NCBI GenBank assembly: GCA_034336665.1
Contig: CM067565.1
Coordinates: 81,780,858-81,844,857, forward strand
DNA from: Luscinia megarhynchos
Lineage: Eukaryota; Chordata; Aves; Passeriformes; Turdidae
DNA: 64,000 nt
Direction of reading: 5' to 3'
Shown here piece by piece: positions 48,501-61,168 of this stretch; positions within the stretch are counted from its first letter, which is position 1, and every line of letters starts with the position of its first letter. A program made the translations under genes and the position numbers. The notes beneath the pieces are model-generated. The model was not told the DNA's origin, searched no databases, and saw only the letters and a list, made by a program, of their open reading frames with translations.

Positions 48501-50666
48501 CTTTTTCATGCTCTTCCAATTACTACTGATCTCCATATTTAAAAACCTGGTGCTGAGGAGTGGTATGATCATGATGGTAATAGAAATAGATTTTTGGAGT
48601 CTGATAAGCTACATTTGGTTGAAATGTTTTAGCCATCTTTATTGAAAGTAACATTAAGAATGAGAAGAAAATAATAACAGGGTCTTTAAAATGACAGCCA
48701 GAGAAGGCAAGAGTGTTTCACTAATCTCTCATAATTCTTTGGCTGTGTCAGAGGAGAGCCATGACCTACTGAGACTGTTAAAATGCTTTTGAGCAAACAT
48801 CACAAAAAAGAGAAACTGTAGGAATTCAGAGAAGGAAGTAAACTATTATTTTGATGGAACTTTATTAAAGGGAAAAGAAGAATCAGATGGCCTATTTTTG
48901 CCCTGGAAAACATCATATGCCTTAAGGTACCACTCTGGATTCCACACTGTTTAATTTGCTTGTATTTATGAAAAAACTAGAAAGGACTGGAACTGAAACA
49001 GCAAAAAATGCACCAGCTGCAAATTTTTAGGTGGGTGAGTAGTAGTAAGAATTATGATAATGATGACACTCAGAAAGACCCTAGGCAGCCACATGACTGG
49101 CTCAGGCAACCAAACAGTGCCAAAACACCAAAGATACGTAACATCCAAGAAGGAGAGAAGAACAGAGTATGAAACATGAAAAAGAAAGAGGTTGTGATGT
49201 TACAAGGAGAGGGAAAATAAAGGATGGAGAAAGAGCAGCAAGGAGGAATGGCCATGAGCTGGAGTTTGGGAGAGGACGCTGCACTGCAAGTGGTACAAAG
49301 GTACAAAGGTGACACAAGGAGGCAGTCCAAGTCATCACTGTAGATATATCCATGGAGATTCAATCTGTGCACAAATGATAGCAGAGAGCTAAAATTAAAA
49401 TTTTAATACTCAAAAATATTTTAGCAATTCTATGTAAGCACTACAAATCCAGCTGAAATCCTGCACATAACATCTCTTCATAGGCTCTAAAACTTCCTCA
49501 GAGATAGTGCACAAGTTAAATGGGGATATTGTTCCTGTTAAAGCGAAATATTAAGAAGACATTCGAAGGAAAGAGTGAAAGACAAGGCTATTAGCAAGGG
49601 TTAGGTTTAGAAATCACTACAGTAAGAATGCTACAAATGGTGCAGGGTGGAAAGGAGCAGGGAAGGCATTCTGGACTGACAACTCTTCCACCTTCAGGAT
49701 GCCTGAGATGCCTGGGAAAGGCTGTTCTGACAAAAAGGGTGAGTGGAAGGGTTAGTGTTGGGAGAGAGACACAAGCTACTGCTGCGGTTGGAGTAGGGCA
49801 GGAAAGGGCTGCCAAGGGATGGATGGTCTGCAAAAATATTTTTCCTGTAAGACCTTGCTTATCCTGAAAATGACTGGGAAAGCTGGGACAAAAGCCAGCC
49901 AAGGTCAGCAACTTGGAGGGAGGTGTGGATGTGGTTTGTGTTGGGAGAGGTGCAAATCTGTCTGTATTTTTTAGAGGGGCTGGAAGCAGACTGCCAAACC
50001 TATGCTTAAGCTGCTGAAATAATTCATCTCCTGAGACCTTTTGTACAATAATGTGATGAAGGAATGTGTAATCTTTAGAGTATACTCACTTTATCCCTCC
50101 TCCTTAGCTCAAAATGTCAGGAAAAGAGACATGCAGTGAAAAAAATCACAGCAAAATCACCACAGATAGAAAGAAATATTAAATAGCTTTTGCAAACAGG
50201 TGTTTAAGCCTATGTACTCATTGCTATTAGTAGACCAAGGACACAAGGTGATTCAAAATGAAAATATATTTGTCTATGGATAACATTAGTTTCCAGAGTC
50301 ATGGGAGTTAATGATAACAACAATTTTTAGAGTATATTAAATGCCATCCTTCAAGACTTAATCCAACCTCTAACTATTTTGGGATCAGGATGAGATCTAA
50401 TGGGGCTTGAGAACAAGGTTGAAAGGATTGATTATCCTACATCAGCCTGCTGTGAGGTTCTTACATCTTCTTCTGAAGCATGTAGTGCTGGCCAGGGTCA
50501 GAGGCAGGCAGCTGGATAGGAAGGCACCCTGGATTAGCTTGTTTGTACTCCCACTGCTCTGCCTTGGCTGCAAGCTATGCAAGGTTTTATGTCTGTAATC
50601 CACAACTCTCCTTGAGGAACACATAGGGCCTCTGAAATGCTAAATAACCCGGGGAAAGAAGCTTAC
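45581..50666. other. Unique non-coding sequence with minor repeats, no gene seen
   Basis: A 14-A run lies at 45827-45840 and a short (CA)7 array at 47342-47356. None has retrocopy features around it. Frames such as 45927-46334 (plus, 135 codons) and 48000-48374 (minus, 124 codons) are unrecognised. The GTACAAAG motif is directly repeated near 49294-49310. Confidence 0.5.
47342..47356. repeat. (CA)n microsatellite, about 7 copies
   Basis: A short dinucleotide CA run without interruption. It is at the threshold where length polymorphism becomes likely. Confidence 0.9.
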
Positions 50667-50771
50667 CTGAAGCCATGAGTAAACCCAGCAGTCAAACCTC
50701 TGCCACAGATTTTGGCTTCTTCCTCTTCTAAATGGCTCAAGGTTTGGATGTCTTTGTTTTCAGCCCTGTAT
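50667..50771 (-). other. Exon-like segment with strong splice signals, unconfirmed (minus strand)
   Basis: On the minus strand, CTTTATCTTTCAG (strong acceptor) precedes 105 bases that end in TTCAG/GTAAGC (strong donor). One frame is open throughout, with 34 full codons and an acidic stretch HLEEEEAK. Length is a multiple of three, entry needs one base and exit leaves two, so it would be a symmetric cassette exon. I do not recognise the peptide. An unrelated 105-base segment has a fair chance of having one open frame, so the splice contexts are the main support. It could be a coding exon, a non-coding RNA exon or a pseudo-exon. Confidence 0.22.
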
Positions 50772-53700
50772 CTGAAAGATAAAGGAATTAGCAGGATTTC
50801 TTTAATCTTTGTGTTCTCCCAGATAAGTGTATTAGAGGAATTTTATGGGTTATGGAAATATTTATTTTGAATTAAAATTAAAGCTGCACCACATTGTGTT
50901 TATTGTATCTTAGTGTAGGGCACAACTGAGCCATGAAGTCTCCTATATCTGACTGCAAAAACATAATTCCTTTTGCCCAGACCTGTATAAATGAAATAAC
51001 GATGCTCATTTTCAACAAAACTTAGTTTATATCTTGTTGTAATGCAGCACACACAGAGCCCAAAATGTCTCCTTAAATAGGTATTTTATTTTCAAAATTT
51101 CATGGGAAAATTGATTTTGGCTTTCAAGCAGCAAAGAACTAGAGGTGTAACCTGGGGCATTATGGAGTCAGCATGCCCAGCTGTTGACAGAGGAGACCAG
51201 TAATTGCATTTTTGTGTAAACTTCTTTTAGTGAACCTAAGAATATCTCAGCTGGCTTTACCTGAGCTCTCTCTAGCCAGCTTCCTCTAATTTAGCCAGAG
51301 GAGAGGTTGCTGCTGCTGTCAAAGATAAAGAGGAATATGGAAAAAAGTGATAGTTAATAGGTAGACATGTTTCCTCTCTATGAGCAAATGGTGTCCACAA
51401 AATTTCCTTCCCACCTCCAACTGAAATACAGTTTTCAGAAAAGATCAAGCCCAGAACACACTCTGTATCTCACAGGCAATGATTTGAAAATCAAGTGGCC
51501 ATATTTCTGGGGTGCAGTGCTCCTCTGCCTGAACAAAGGGATGGATAGAGGGGAAGGTGAGGAGTACAATATGAGCACCTCCCATCTCAGAACCTATGGT
51601 GCCTCTGATTTCTCCTCATGGCAGTGTGAAGCCCTCCCTGAACAGAACAGCCCACCAAGCAGCATAGCTCAGCACCAGCTGAACTACATTTTCACCTAAA
51701 AACCCTAACAATCCTATAATAACCTTCTGAAACTCACTCACTCTTAGGCCTGGCCCAGTCAACATTCAGGGAAATGCAATTTAATTAACCCTTTGTCACA
51801 AGGACCCCATTCAATACCACAGCCAGATAAGCACTAATGTTGGCTCAGTTGTATTGCCTCAGTTTCTCTTGACAGTCTCTTTTTTTCTCTTCTGCCTCTG
51901 GTAAGCTCTTTAGATTCAAGCACTAACCTCAGGCCAATTTTTTATTTCAAAGCTGGATTACCGCCTTAACTCCATCTTCCCATTTTTCTACCACTTAGTT
52001 CAATGCTCTCTGACTGTGAGGATGTAACACAGCAACAAAGGACTAGGAAGAAAGACAAGGGATTAAAGTATAAATGGATCTAAATACTTAATAGCTGGAA
52101 GGAAGAAAAGTGTGACCTACCTTAATGAGAAACAAAGTGGTGACAACAGGCTTCAGCTTGCTGTGTACCTAATTGTTTATTTATTTGTTTGGTTAGTCAT
52201 ATATTTATTTATTTTTAAAGCAGCAGGTATCAAGAAAACATGCTTGAAAAGCTTTCATTTAAATGTGGCTTCAGACATGATTTGGAAGTTTTCTACACTT
52301 TGGAAATAATCAAGGCATCATTCAAGGAAAAAAAAAATAAAATAAACTTTATGAAGTCTAGCCCACCCAACAAGACGCAGTCAAGAATTGCAGATGGAAC
52401 TCACTGCGTGTAACTTACATAGATTTAAATACACCTCAAGGATCTTTTTTGGCAATTCTTGAAACTTATCCACATGCCTTTAAAACTGCATTTTGAAGCT
52501 CCAGGCTCTGGAGTCAAGAGATTGTGTAAGTCTCAACTTCCATCACAAAATAGCACAGATATCAATTAAAAAAAACCCAACTTTCATCTATCTGTTTTAG
52601 GCTTATGATTTTGAAGGCAAAGTTATGGGGATGGTGTATCAACTTGTCTTTTGAGTCACTGGAGTGAGCAGTGCAGCTCACATGGGGCTGCTGTAAATGT
52701 GCAGATCTCTCAAGGCTATTGGCTGCATCCTTTACTCTCACTCCACCTGCACTGTGAGAAGGAACAGAAGATTTCAATGGCAAGTGCAAATACCTAGACT
52801 TGTGCCACCTCCTACCTTATGGGAAATCAAGGTGGAAGACTTGTTCTGCTGAGATTTCTTGGTCTGCCCCAAACAGAGCGTGCCTTTGGGGTACCCCAGA
52901 TTGAAACAATGAGCAGCTGAGAGCAATGCATGGATGGCTTCAACCTATACCTTATTTTCTCCCCTCCTCTGTAGCACTGCAGCTTGACTCATCACTGTAA
53001 CTCATCTCAGTAGCCTCTTGAGCCCTGAGCTGGATTGGGTTTCCTTTAACAAATCAGCCTTCTAGCCCCCATTTTAACATTAATTGATTGGAGATGCTTT
53101 CAACTGTTCCTTCTGGGTGTATTAATTTTTTACAGATTGAATTTGGTTTGATGAGGCAGGAAACCTGAAACTATTCCTGGCATCTCCTGCATACTCAGAA
53201 TAACCACTCTAATGCATTCAGAGCAGCACACAGCAACAGGGTGGTAACAAAGCAGGGTGCAGACGGGGGGGCAGAAGAAGTGGGGTAGGGTGAGCCCTGG
53301 GTAGTCACCTATCCATTTCCAAAAAACATCAGTAAGTGATTGCTTACCCATTTCATCTTTTATATTAAACACTTCTTTTTCCCCCAGCAATGCAGGCATT
53401 CTGATCAGGCTGGGGCTGCTGACATTAACAGATATTAAATAGACTCAGGAGAAATATGATCAAATGTTTGAAGTATCTAGTAAATGTGCTGCTAGCTGCC
53501 CTCCCAGGGAGGCTTAGTGCAGGCTATTGTGTTTTGCTGAGCAAGAGAATGGCTGGAATATTAGACAAGGATTCCAAAGGCAATTTTATCAGCAGTGTTA
53601 TGCAGCCCTGGAACACATTGCTTTTCTATTGGAAGCTTTTCTGTTGTAGCCATCAAATTACTTGCTATTCTTAAACATTGAAATGCCATTTTGCATTTTA

Positions 53701-54797
53701 AACCCTCCAAGCTGGCATGTGTAAAGGATTGCTGTGCTCAACAGCAATACCTCCTTCTTCTGCCACTGTGGGGAGGCTCTGGACAGGGCCAGGCTTTGAT
53801 GCCCTGTTAAACCAGATGAAGGTTTCATCCTTCCTGTTCATCCAGACAGGAGTGGGAGAAAAACTTTGCCAAGTTCCTCTCTCACATAACCCTACTCAGG
53901 TCAATGTTTAGCCTTTAGATGAGGTTGACTGATTCCATTCCTAGCAAGGTACCCTGAATCACCAAATAAGCTTTGTCCATCTCAGAGAGTGTTTGTTTCT
54001 TCCCACAAGATTTGCTATCCTTTTATTTACAGAGATGCAGTACCAGCAAACCCCAACATTACAGTTCAACTGTTCTGCTCCTGGAGCAGAGAAAATAACA
54101 GATGAGAAGATAATTGCCAAAAGAGAAAGAGAGGTGGCCACACCAGAAGTTATATAAAAGAACATCAGGAAAATAGACTGGGAGAAGATCCTCCCTGAAA
54201 AATATATCTCTGGCTATTTCTCCTCTGTTTTTCAGCTTTTGGTTTCATAAGAAGGAGCTTGAGGCTGCTCCTTCCTCTTGGCACAGGATACTGAACCTGT
54301 GAAACCTCTGTTAGGTTGGGCAATGTAAACACTCCCTTGCAGAGGTTTTCTCATCCTTAAAGCAGCATCTCTGTCCTGCAGGACTCTTCCATAGGGCTAT
54401 AGAAAGGATATCAAGTAAAAGTAAAGGGCCACTTTCTTTGGTAAAAGGCCAGGTTTAAAGATTCCATTAGGCTGTAACATTTTACAGAATAAATTCCATT
54501 TATTACTAAGTTACATAGATTAATGACATGCATAGTATTTTTGGAAAGCATCCTTGTTCAAAACTTCCCTGTATATCCAAATAATACATATACAACCATA
54601 TCTGGACTAGATGCAGTCTTTCAAACTGCTCCTCTCTAGCCAAAAGCTCAATTCCAAACAGAAAGACCAGCTTTTATTTTGCATTAAAGAATTCAAATAT
54701 CATTCTTCTGGTGTACATCCACACCTTACCTGAGGGGGTCAGTCCCAGGAGCAGCCTGAAGCCTAGGACTACACGTCCAAAACACATATAGATGATT
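50772..54797. other. Unique non-coding sequence, no gene seen
   Basis: No defensible gene. On the minus strand near 53347-53400, an ATG-initiated open segment ends at a good GTAAGC donor context, but its phase does not join the exon-like segment at 50667-50771. A run of 9 A lies near 52328. The block at 52150-52220 is T-rich with repeated TTTATTTATTTG-type motifs. Confidence 0.45.
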
Positions 54798-54821
54798 TGA
54801 ATCATCTATATAGATGATTCA
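54798..54821. repeat. Perfect 24-bp palindrome
   Basis: The 24 bases centred on CTATATAG read the same on both strands, without spacer or mismatch. The left neighbour repeats part of the same GATGATTTGAATCATC theme, giving a compound structure across about 54787-54821 with three related GATGATT/AATCATC half-sites. Its function is unknown. Confidence 0.9.
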
Positions 54822-57018
54822 TCCTGAATCCAGTCCTGTCCACCTTTCCAAGAGGCAATGCTAGTGCCTTGTGAAGAAGGACTTGGACTATCTCATCTGT
54901 CGAATCAATTATGTGATGTTGCTACAGGGCACAAGTGAGGACAGCAGAGCCAAGCATCATGCTCTGGGGTCTCTGCACCTACCTGGCCTTTAGAACCTGT
55001 ACAGGTTCCTTTTCTCCCTCCTCCCCATAACCTGGGCTGAGCAGTTGAATTAGCCCAGAAGTAGCCCAAGGCAGTGATTGAACAGGCTAGACAGCCAGTC
55101 TAATTGGCTTCAATCAGGGCATTAAGATTAGTCATTAGTTGGTCATGATGGTCAACAAGAACTGGCTAGTGCACTACAGAGGATTTTAGCCAGTGTTCAA
55201 GTACCAGCAGGAGCTGGCTTTGGTGAACTAATGGTCTCATTGAGAAAAGCATGCTCTGGGCCCTCCTCTTTTTTTAGAGCAGCACGCTTATTTTAAATTC
55301 AAACCTGCTCTCTTTTTCTGCTCCTCTTTTTCTATTGCTAAAAATGGTTTTATGACAGATCTTGATGGATACGAATTGTCTGCCATATGTTGTTTCCTTT
55401 CCTGACTGTTATCTCCATATGTCAAATGTACTTGGATCTGATGATCTCCATACAAATGATAACAAAACAAACAGACAAGGAGAGGCCAGACTACAGGGGA
55501 AACAGAATCTCTACTGGAGAGCTGAAATACCAGCAGACAGCCTTTCTACAGGAGACTGTACAGTTTACATGCTGTCACTCAAAAACAGTGACTCCTTCTA
55601 GGCACTCTCACACGTTAGTTGCTCTGTGCTAAGACAGGATGTGTTCAAGGGGAAATTCCCTGGGGATCTACCACCAAGCTTAGGATATACAGAGTGCTGA
55701 GGGACATAATAAATAAGGTTTGTTTTTTCTCCTGCTAACTGGTACCAAGCTTTTATAATTTGGCATTTTTTTCCTGATAAAATTGTGTAAATTATCAGAA
55801 GTGCCTCAAGTGACTTAAATTTACCAAATATTTTCTCTCTTAAGTCCCTTGGACTCTTAAGAAAAGTGAATCTCTTCTCTATTACAGTCACTTCTTTTCT
55901 CCTTCATTTTCTTCTTAGCATATTGCCATTTTTGGTGTGTCTTTGAGACTACTCCCCCTCTCCAAGAGATGGAACAGCAAGGTGTATTTGGAAAACACAG
56001 GATCATAAACACCTCATAATAAAAGATAGTGTAAGGTTGGAATCCTACCATGTTGTCCCTAATTACTTTTTTCCCCTAATGGTCCCAGTTTTGCTTTCCT
56101 AGAACAGACACAGGAATTGCAGCTCATCCTTTAGTCTGCTCCCCCTTGCAGTGGGCATCTGTGAGCATGGGACTACTTGGCCTGGCCAAAGTCTCCTTGT
56201 CATGTGTGTTGAAGAGAGGACAGGCTATTCCAGGAAGACTGGGGACCCTGAGGACAGGTGAAGCCTTGCTCCACAGTGCTTTCCTCTTCTTTCTGTTGGG
56301 AACTTTCTCTGAGGCAACACAGATCCAGAGTCATGTTGTCAGCCCCTGTGACCATATTACATCATTGTAAAGGAATCTTCTTTCCAATGGGAAGCATACC
56401 TGTAGCCCTGCCTCCTTCCTTCTGTGCCCAAACTTTCCTCAAGAGAGCATGACACAGCGCCTTTCTTCCTGGCTAAATCCACAAGGAATTAAATTGTTCT
56501 TTACAGGCCGAGGTAAATTTGTGCAGTTCCTGAGAAAGAACCCACCAGGAAGGTGAAAGTTAAAAAACACATTTCAGGTATGATAGCTTTTGACTTCCTC
56601 AAGTTCTACATCTCTGAATCCTTTTTTCTTTCTTTCTTCCCCTCACAGTTACTGCCTTGCTGAGCTGCTCAAGAAGGGAAGCACAGTGTTAGAATAGAGA
56701 TCTTCCAAGGTTAGAGAAGACACCTTTCACTTTAACAAATGACAGCCTCCATCTGGTTAGCATCCCTCTCATGTGTCTGTAACAGATACAGGCAGAATTG
56801 ATTATCTTTACTTCAGGCCTACTAATTAAAGCTCTGCTCTGATGTAATGGTATCACTAAAATTTCCACTTAGGTCATCTGTGCTTTTCTGTGGATCCTGG
56901 TTGGTTTTTTTTTTCAAGACACAGGAGATTATATTTATTTAAGGGAGACCTAATAGCAAAGAAACGAAAGAGGATAGTGAGTCTAAACAACCAATACAAA
57001 GGAGTTTTAAGACCTAGC
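54822..57018. other. Unique non-coding sequence, no gene seen
   Basis: No supported gene. Overlapping plus-strand frames at 55362-55632 in two phases are unrecognisable. A run of 10 T lies near 56906-56915. Confidence 0.5.
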
Positions 57019-57192
57019 ACAATTCAGGTTTGAAGGAATTTTAGGAATCCATCTAAACCAAGCACAAGCTCAAAATCACCTTCAAAAGCAGTCAGATTGC
57101 TGAGGGCCCTGTTTAAAAGTTTAGAAAATTTTCAAGGATGGTGATGCTGCACCCTCACTGGAGACTTGTTCCAGTGCTGGACTGCACAACAT
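57019..57192 (-). mobile_element. Old, diverged CR1 LINE fragment, reverse orientation
   Basis: The plus strand reads as a degraded reverse-complement CR1 3' region: AGGTTTGAAGGAATTTTAGG and CATCTAAACCAAGC, then CTCAAAATCACCT, TTGCTGAGGGCCCTGTTTA, CAAGGATGGTGATGCTGCA, CCCTCACTGGAGACTTGTTC and CAGTGCTGGACTGCACAAC. Many substitutions relative to the family pattern indicate a much older insertion than the two other CR1 copies. Edges are approximate. Confidence 0.8.
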
Positions 57193-57947
57193 ACAGGCTA
57201 ATACAACAACCTAATAAAGGGGTTTGTGGCTGGTATCTGTCTCAAGCTATCCCTTGAAGGCAAAAAAAAGCAGGCTGGTTGTGGCTGGTACTTGCTTGGG
57301 GCTCAGCATCTACCCAAGAAAACCTTAGGGCCCAGAAGAGGAGCTGGTAAATTGGTGTTTCAAGCTTATGTTTGATCACAAAGCACATCAAGGATGCTAA
57401 CTCCTTGGGAAGAGCAACTCAGCCTGTACAGCCATTTGGTGAACAGAGAGGAGGAAAAAAGGTCTGTATCAATTTGTCTTGAAGAGCTGCTCTTGTGAGC
57501 CCAAACGCTTCCCAGAGCCTCCCTCATTCAGAGGACTGGCCACAGTGCTCTTCAAAACCAAGAGGGTTTAGGGACTCCCTTATCACTCATCATGCTACCA
57601 GTGTTTTCATTAGTCTCCCAGTGTTACACAGATCTACTTTGCTAGATAACATGGCTATTGCAAATTTCCTTCTGTCCATCTGTCCCATAATCTTTTCCAG
57701 GAGTCTGTTGAGAGATCCAGGTCCACAGTACACTCAATGGGGCAGTCACAGAGGGTACACAGGCAGATATGAGCAGCAATGTGCAATTCAGATCAGAGGA
57801 ACAACAAACCAGGTCATGCTAGCTTCAGTGCCAAAGTAGATGCATTAAAATTGTGCTCTGAGGCTCATAAGCCACAGAAGTGCTCTTCTTGGAAGTGCAA
57901 TGTAAGTAAAGAAATGAGGAATAATGTACATAAATCAATTTAAATTC
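57193..57947. other. Unique non-coding sequence, no gene seen
   Basis: No supported gene. The 114-codon plus-strand frame at 57495-57839 is unrecognised. A GGCTGGTNNNTGGCTGGTA-like duplication of TGTGGCTGGTA occurs near 57228 and 57279. Confidence 0.45.
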
Positions 57948-57976
57948 AAGAAAAATTACCCTGGGTAATTTTTCTT
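57948..57976. repeat. Perfect inverted repeat, 14-bp arms, 1-nt spacer
   Basis: AAGAAAAATTACCC at 57948-57961 and GGGTAATTTTTCTT at 57963-57976 are exact reverse complements around a single T. The flanks are AT-rich. It could be a hairpin or a dimeric factor site. As a terminator it would be bidirectional, but there is no gene beside it. Confidence 0.92.
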
Positions 57977-58982
57977 ACCCATTCAGCTTTCCAGGACTCT
58001 GGCCTTCTGATTATGATTTGACAGGTGCTCTGAAAGCAGCAACCAGTTAAGCAAAAGGCATGGGATATGGGAAGGGCTGAGGGCCAGAAGAGATCACTTT
58101 GAGTGGACTGTCACCACCCCAGCATAAGGGCTGAAAGAAAGCAACAGTTTCAGACCTTCCTTCACCACAGCCCCAGTTATCAGAAGTCTGTCTGTCTGTG
58201 ACGATTTACATAGTAAATAACTCCTAGTTTTGTCTCTGACCATTAAGTACCAGTGTTATTGCCCTTGGGGAGCACTTAATGTCTCTATATATTTTAATTT
58301 CATATCATTTTGCACCAGTTCTTTAGAAATGCAATTTCATGCATTGCTTTGTTTCAGTCAATACCATCTAGACAAATTGAACTCACTACATACACAAGCT
58401 CCTTCAAGATAATAATGCCCTGTGATGAAAAGAAAATATTTGACTGCTTCATATGCTTCAACAGGAAGGACTTGAAAGGACCACTACCAACATCAGAAAA
58501 CCTCACCATTTAGTTTTATATTTCAAGAATTTGATTATGTTTTGTTGTCAAACTCTTGCAGCTCAATTCAGTACTGTTTTTATCAATATACAGTGCACTT
58601 CAAAGCTGCTGCTGTAATTGCTTCTGTTTAGATGGTGCCCTTTAATCAACACAAGATCTTGCACTACAGACAGCTTACGTGGAACTCCTAGAAAGCCTTC
58701 CAAGCCAGAACCTTCACAGCTCTAAAAAAACAGGCCTCTCTGTGAGTGGAAAATAATAGAAATCATAAAGCTTCCCTAATTAGTGCATTCAGTTTTGGTG
58801 CCATCTAAAGACTGAAGCATGTAAGTCTCCATGTTTAAAATTAATTTTACAAGACAGAGAGGAATCACTGTAGTGCACAAGCAGAACCAGGAAAGATGAG
58901 AGAGGAGGAAATGGAACAGCGAAATGACCATGGCACTAATGATTATGGCTAATAACATGATGTTGCAAGAGCTAAATTGTCC
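57977..58982. other. Unique non-coding sequence, no gene seen
   Basis: No gene is recognised. A short (GTCT)n patch lies at about 58187-58199. Confidence 0.45.
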
Positions 58983-59032
58983 AGAGAGAGAGAGAGAGAG
59001 ACAGAATATATGGTGTGTATGTGTGAGCATGT
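58983..59032. repeat. (GA)n microsatellite followed by a GT-rich patch
   Basis: About nine AG units at 58983-59000 are followed, after ACAGAATATATG, by a degenerate GTGTGTATGTGTGAGCATGT patch. It is a compound purine/alternating simple repeat. Confidence 0.88.
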
Positions 59033-61168
59033 GTATTTTGAAAGTGTGGGACTTGAATCAAAAGGGTGAACTCCCAAATCTCAGTGGAGTTGAGCAAGTT
59101 TTTTAATATAAATAACTTCTTAAATGAAGTTTATCTTACAGTCTATTTAGTCATTGCAAAATGTCTGTTCACAACTTTGAGATTTTTTTTTCTGAAATGA
59201 ATTCACCATTTGAAGTTGTATCTGAAAACCTGTTAATTAATTCAAGTGATCTACAGTTCATTCACTAGATGTTTTTGGAAAAATTCAGTACCTAAAATTG
59301 TGCTGGTTTTGTATAGATTTCTAGATAGATTAATATGCTTCTCTATCCCTAGCTGCCTGTGCTCATTAATTGCTAACATTGGTTTTCAAAGGCAGAATCT
59401 ATTGCAAATTTAAAATTCACTGTCTGAAAAAAAAGCAAACCACACATCAAATAAAATTAATAGTAAAATGTAAAGGATGAAATTTTCCCTTTTTCTAAAA
59501 TTTCTGTGGGCACATGCACTCCTGGGAACTCTGGCCTCCAACTTCCCGTGGGACAACATGGCAAGGACAATGATAACAGTGTCCCAAAACAACAGAGGGC
59601 TTGCAAACATCACAGCAAAGGACTAGAGAAACCAACTTGTGGGAAAAACAGAAGTTTGAGCCTACATCTCTTGACATGAGACACATTTCAGACAGAAGTT
59701 TTGCATAAATTGAAGAGGTTTCCCAAGCAAGGACAATCCTAGCAAGTTCATTTGAAATCAGAAATGTTGATGGCAAGTTAATTAAAGGAGTCCCTGAAAT
59801 TCTTGATATTTCAGTAGCTTTAATGAGTGGAGGTATCCTGAGTTTAGGTGGTACATTTCTTTGCACAAATGAAGGATGGTCACATTTCCTCCTGCTAAAG
59901 CAGTACATCTCTAAATCCCACAATATTTGGGATAATGACAGCAATACAGATACTACAGCACATGACTGCAGCTGCTGAAGTTTAATTTTATTAAGTGACA
60001 TCTAAGGAGGACAGAGTAACTTCCTGAATGTATTTGAAGATCAGAGTTGAAAAAGGGCATTGTAAATGGTGCCTAAATATAACAACATGTCTGTATGGTG
60101 CTAAGCAAGTCAGAGGATCCAACTGCAACACGGTGAGGACTCACACATGCCATACATCTTAAGTACATTACAGGTGAGTTCCCTGATTCAGCTGCTCAGA
60201 TGGATATAAAATGTGAAGTATAATTTTTAAAAAATAATTTCTAATAGCACAATCTACCAAGCCAAGGGACAGAATTGCCAGAAAAGGAGTATAACCCACA
60301 ATTTTGAGATACAGACATTCAGTTTGATAGCTGCTCTGTCCAGAGGCAGTTAGAGGGAAGGTGATTCAGTCTTTTCTATGTATAGCTATGATTTTCTAGC
60401 AGCCAGTGTTAGGGGAAAAAAGAAACTTCTGTTTTCCTGAGGGTAAAATAATCTACTCTTTCAAATTCATTTCTATGGCAACATTGATGACTCCCAGAGA
60501 ATGGGACAGCGTGTTCTCCACTCCAGTTTGTGCTCTGTCTTCAGACAACTCTTCTCCTGCTTGGCACCTCTTTCTGGTACTTATTGCTTCTTTGTCAATG
60601 GCAAACCTACATCCATCACTGCTGCTGTAGGTTATGGCATCAGGCTAGACTCTGAAATCCATGGAGGCAGGACTGACAACAGGCAATAATTTAAATTAAT
60701 TGAGATTTCCCTCCTCGTTTGGAAACAACTCAGGGAAAACATAAACCTTGTCATGTTTGAAAGACGGCTTAATTCTGCACTCCTGAATGAGACATGACTG
60801 AGTCTTAATCCCATTGAGTGAAACTTGACCTGTTTGTATTAAGGGTTTATTATTATCTCTGATATTTCTCCCACTCCAAATCCTATGTGCATCATTTACA
60901 TGGGATTTTTAAATGGCAAAGCAAAATCCATTTGGAGAGACATTTTCCCATTTTAATAACATTTTCACACATATCAGCTAAGTCAGTCACTGTTGCAAGC
61001 TCAGCCTCTCTTTTCTGCAGTGATCAAAATTAAATGCCAGCTGATCTCCTGGGAGGCTACAGACTGAGCCCAGCACAGCAAGATGCTTGGTAGGTACTGA
61101 TGCTCTTGGTGAATCCCATCACTTCTTATTCACGTGTTCAGCAGTAATTCAACACCATGTTCTTACAG
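59033..61168. other. Unique non-coding sequence, no gene seen
   Basis: The minus-strand open frame at 59495-60001 (168 codons) is the longest in the window that is not created by a simple repeat. I cannot match it to any family, and it has no promoter, splice or poly(A) context I trust. An AT-rich section lies near 60220-60250. Confidence 0.45.

Noticed and set aside
53347..53400. Minus-strand ATG-started segment ending at a good GTAAGC donor
   Set aside because: Its frame cannot join the exon-like segment at 50667-50771 without a stop, and its acceptor is mediocre, so it is treated as a pseudo-exon.
54880..54922. Possible CR1 tail (GACTTGGACTATCTCATCTG ... ATTATGTGATG)
   Set aside because: Resemblance over a few words only, with no flanking CR1 sequence.
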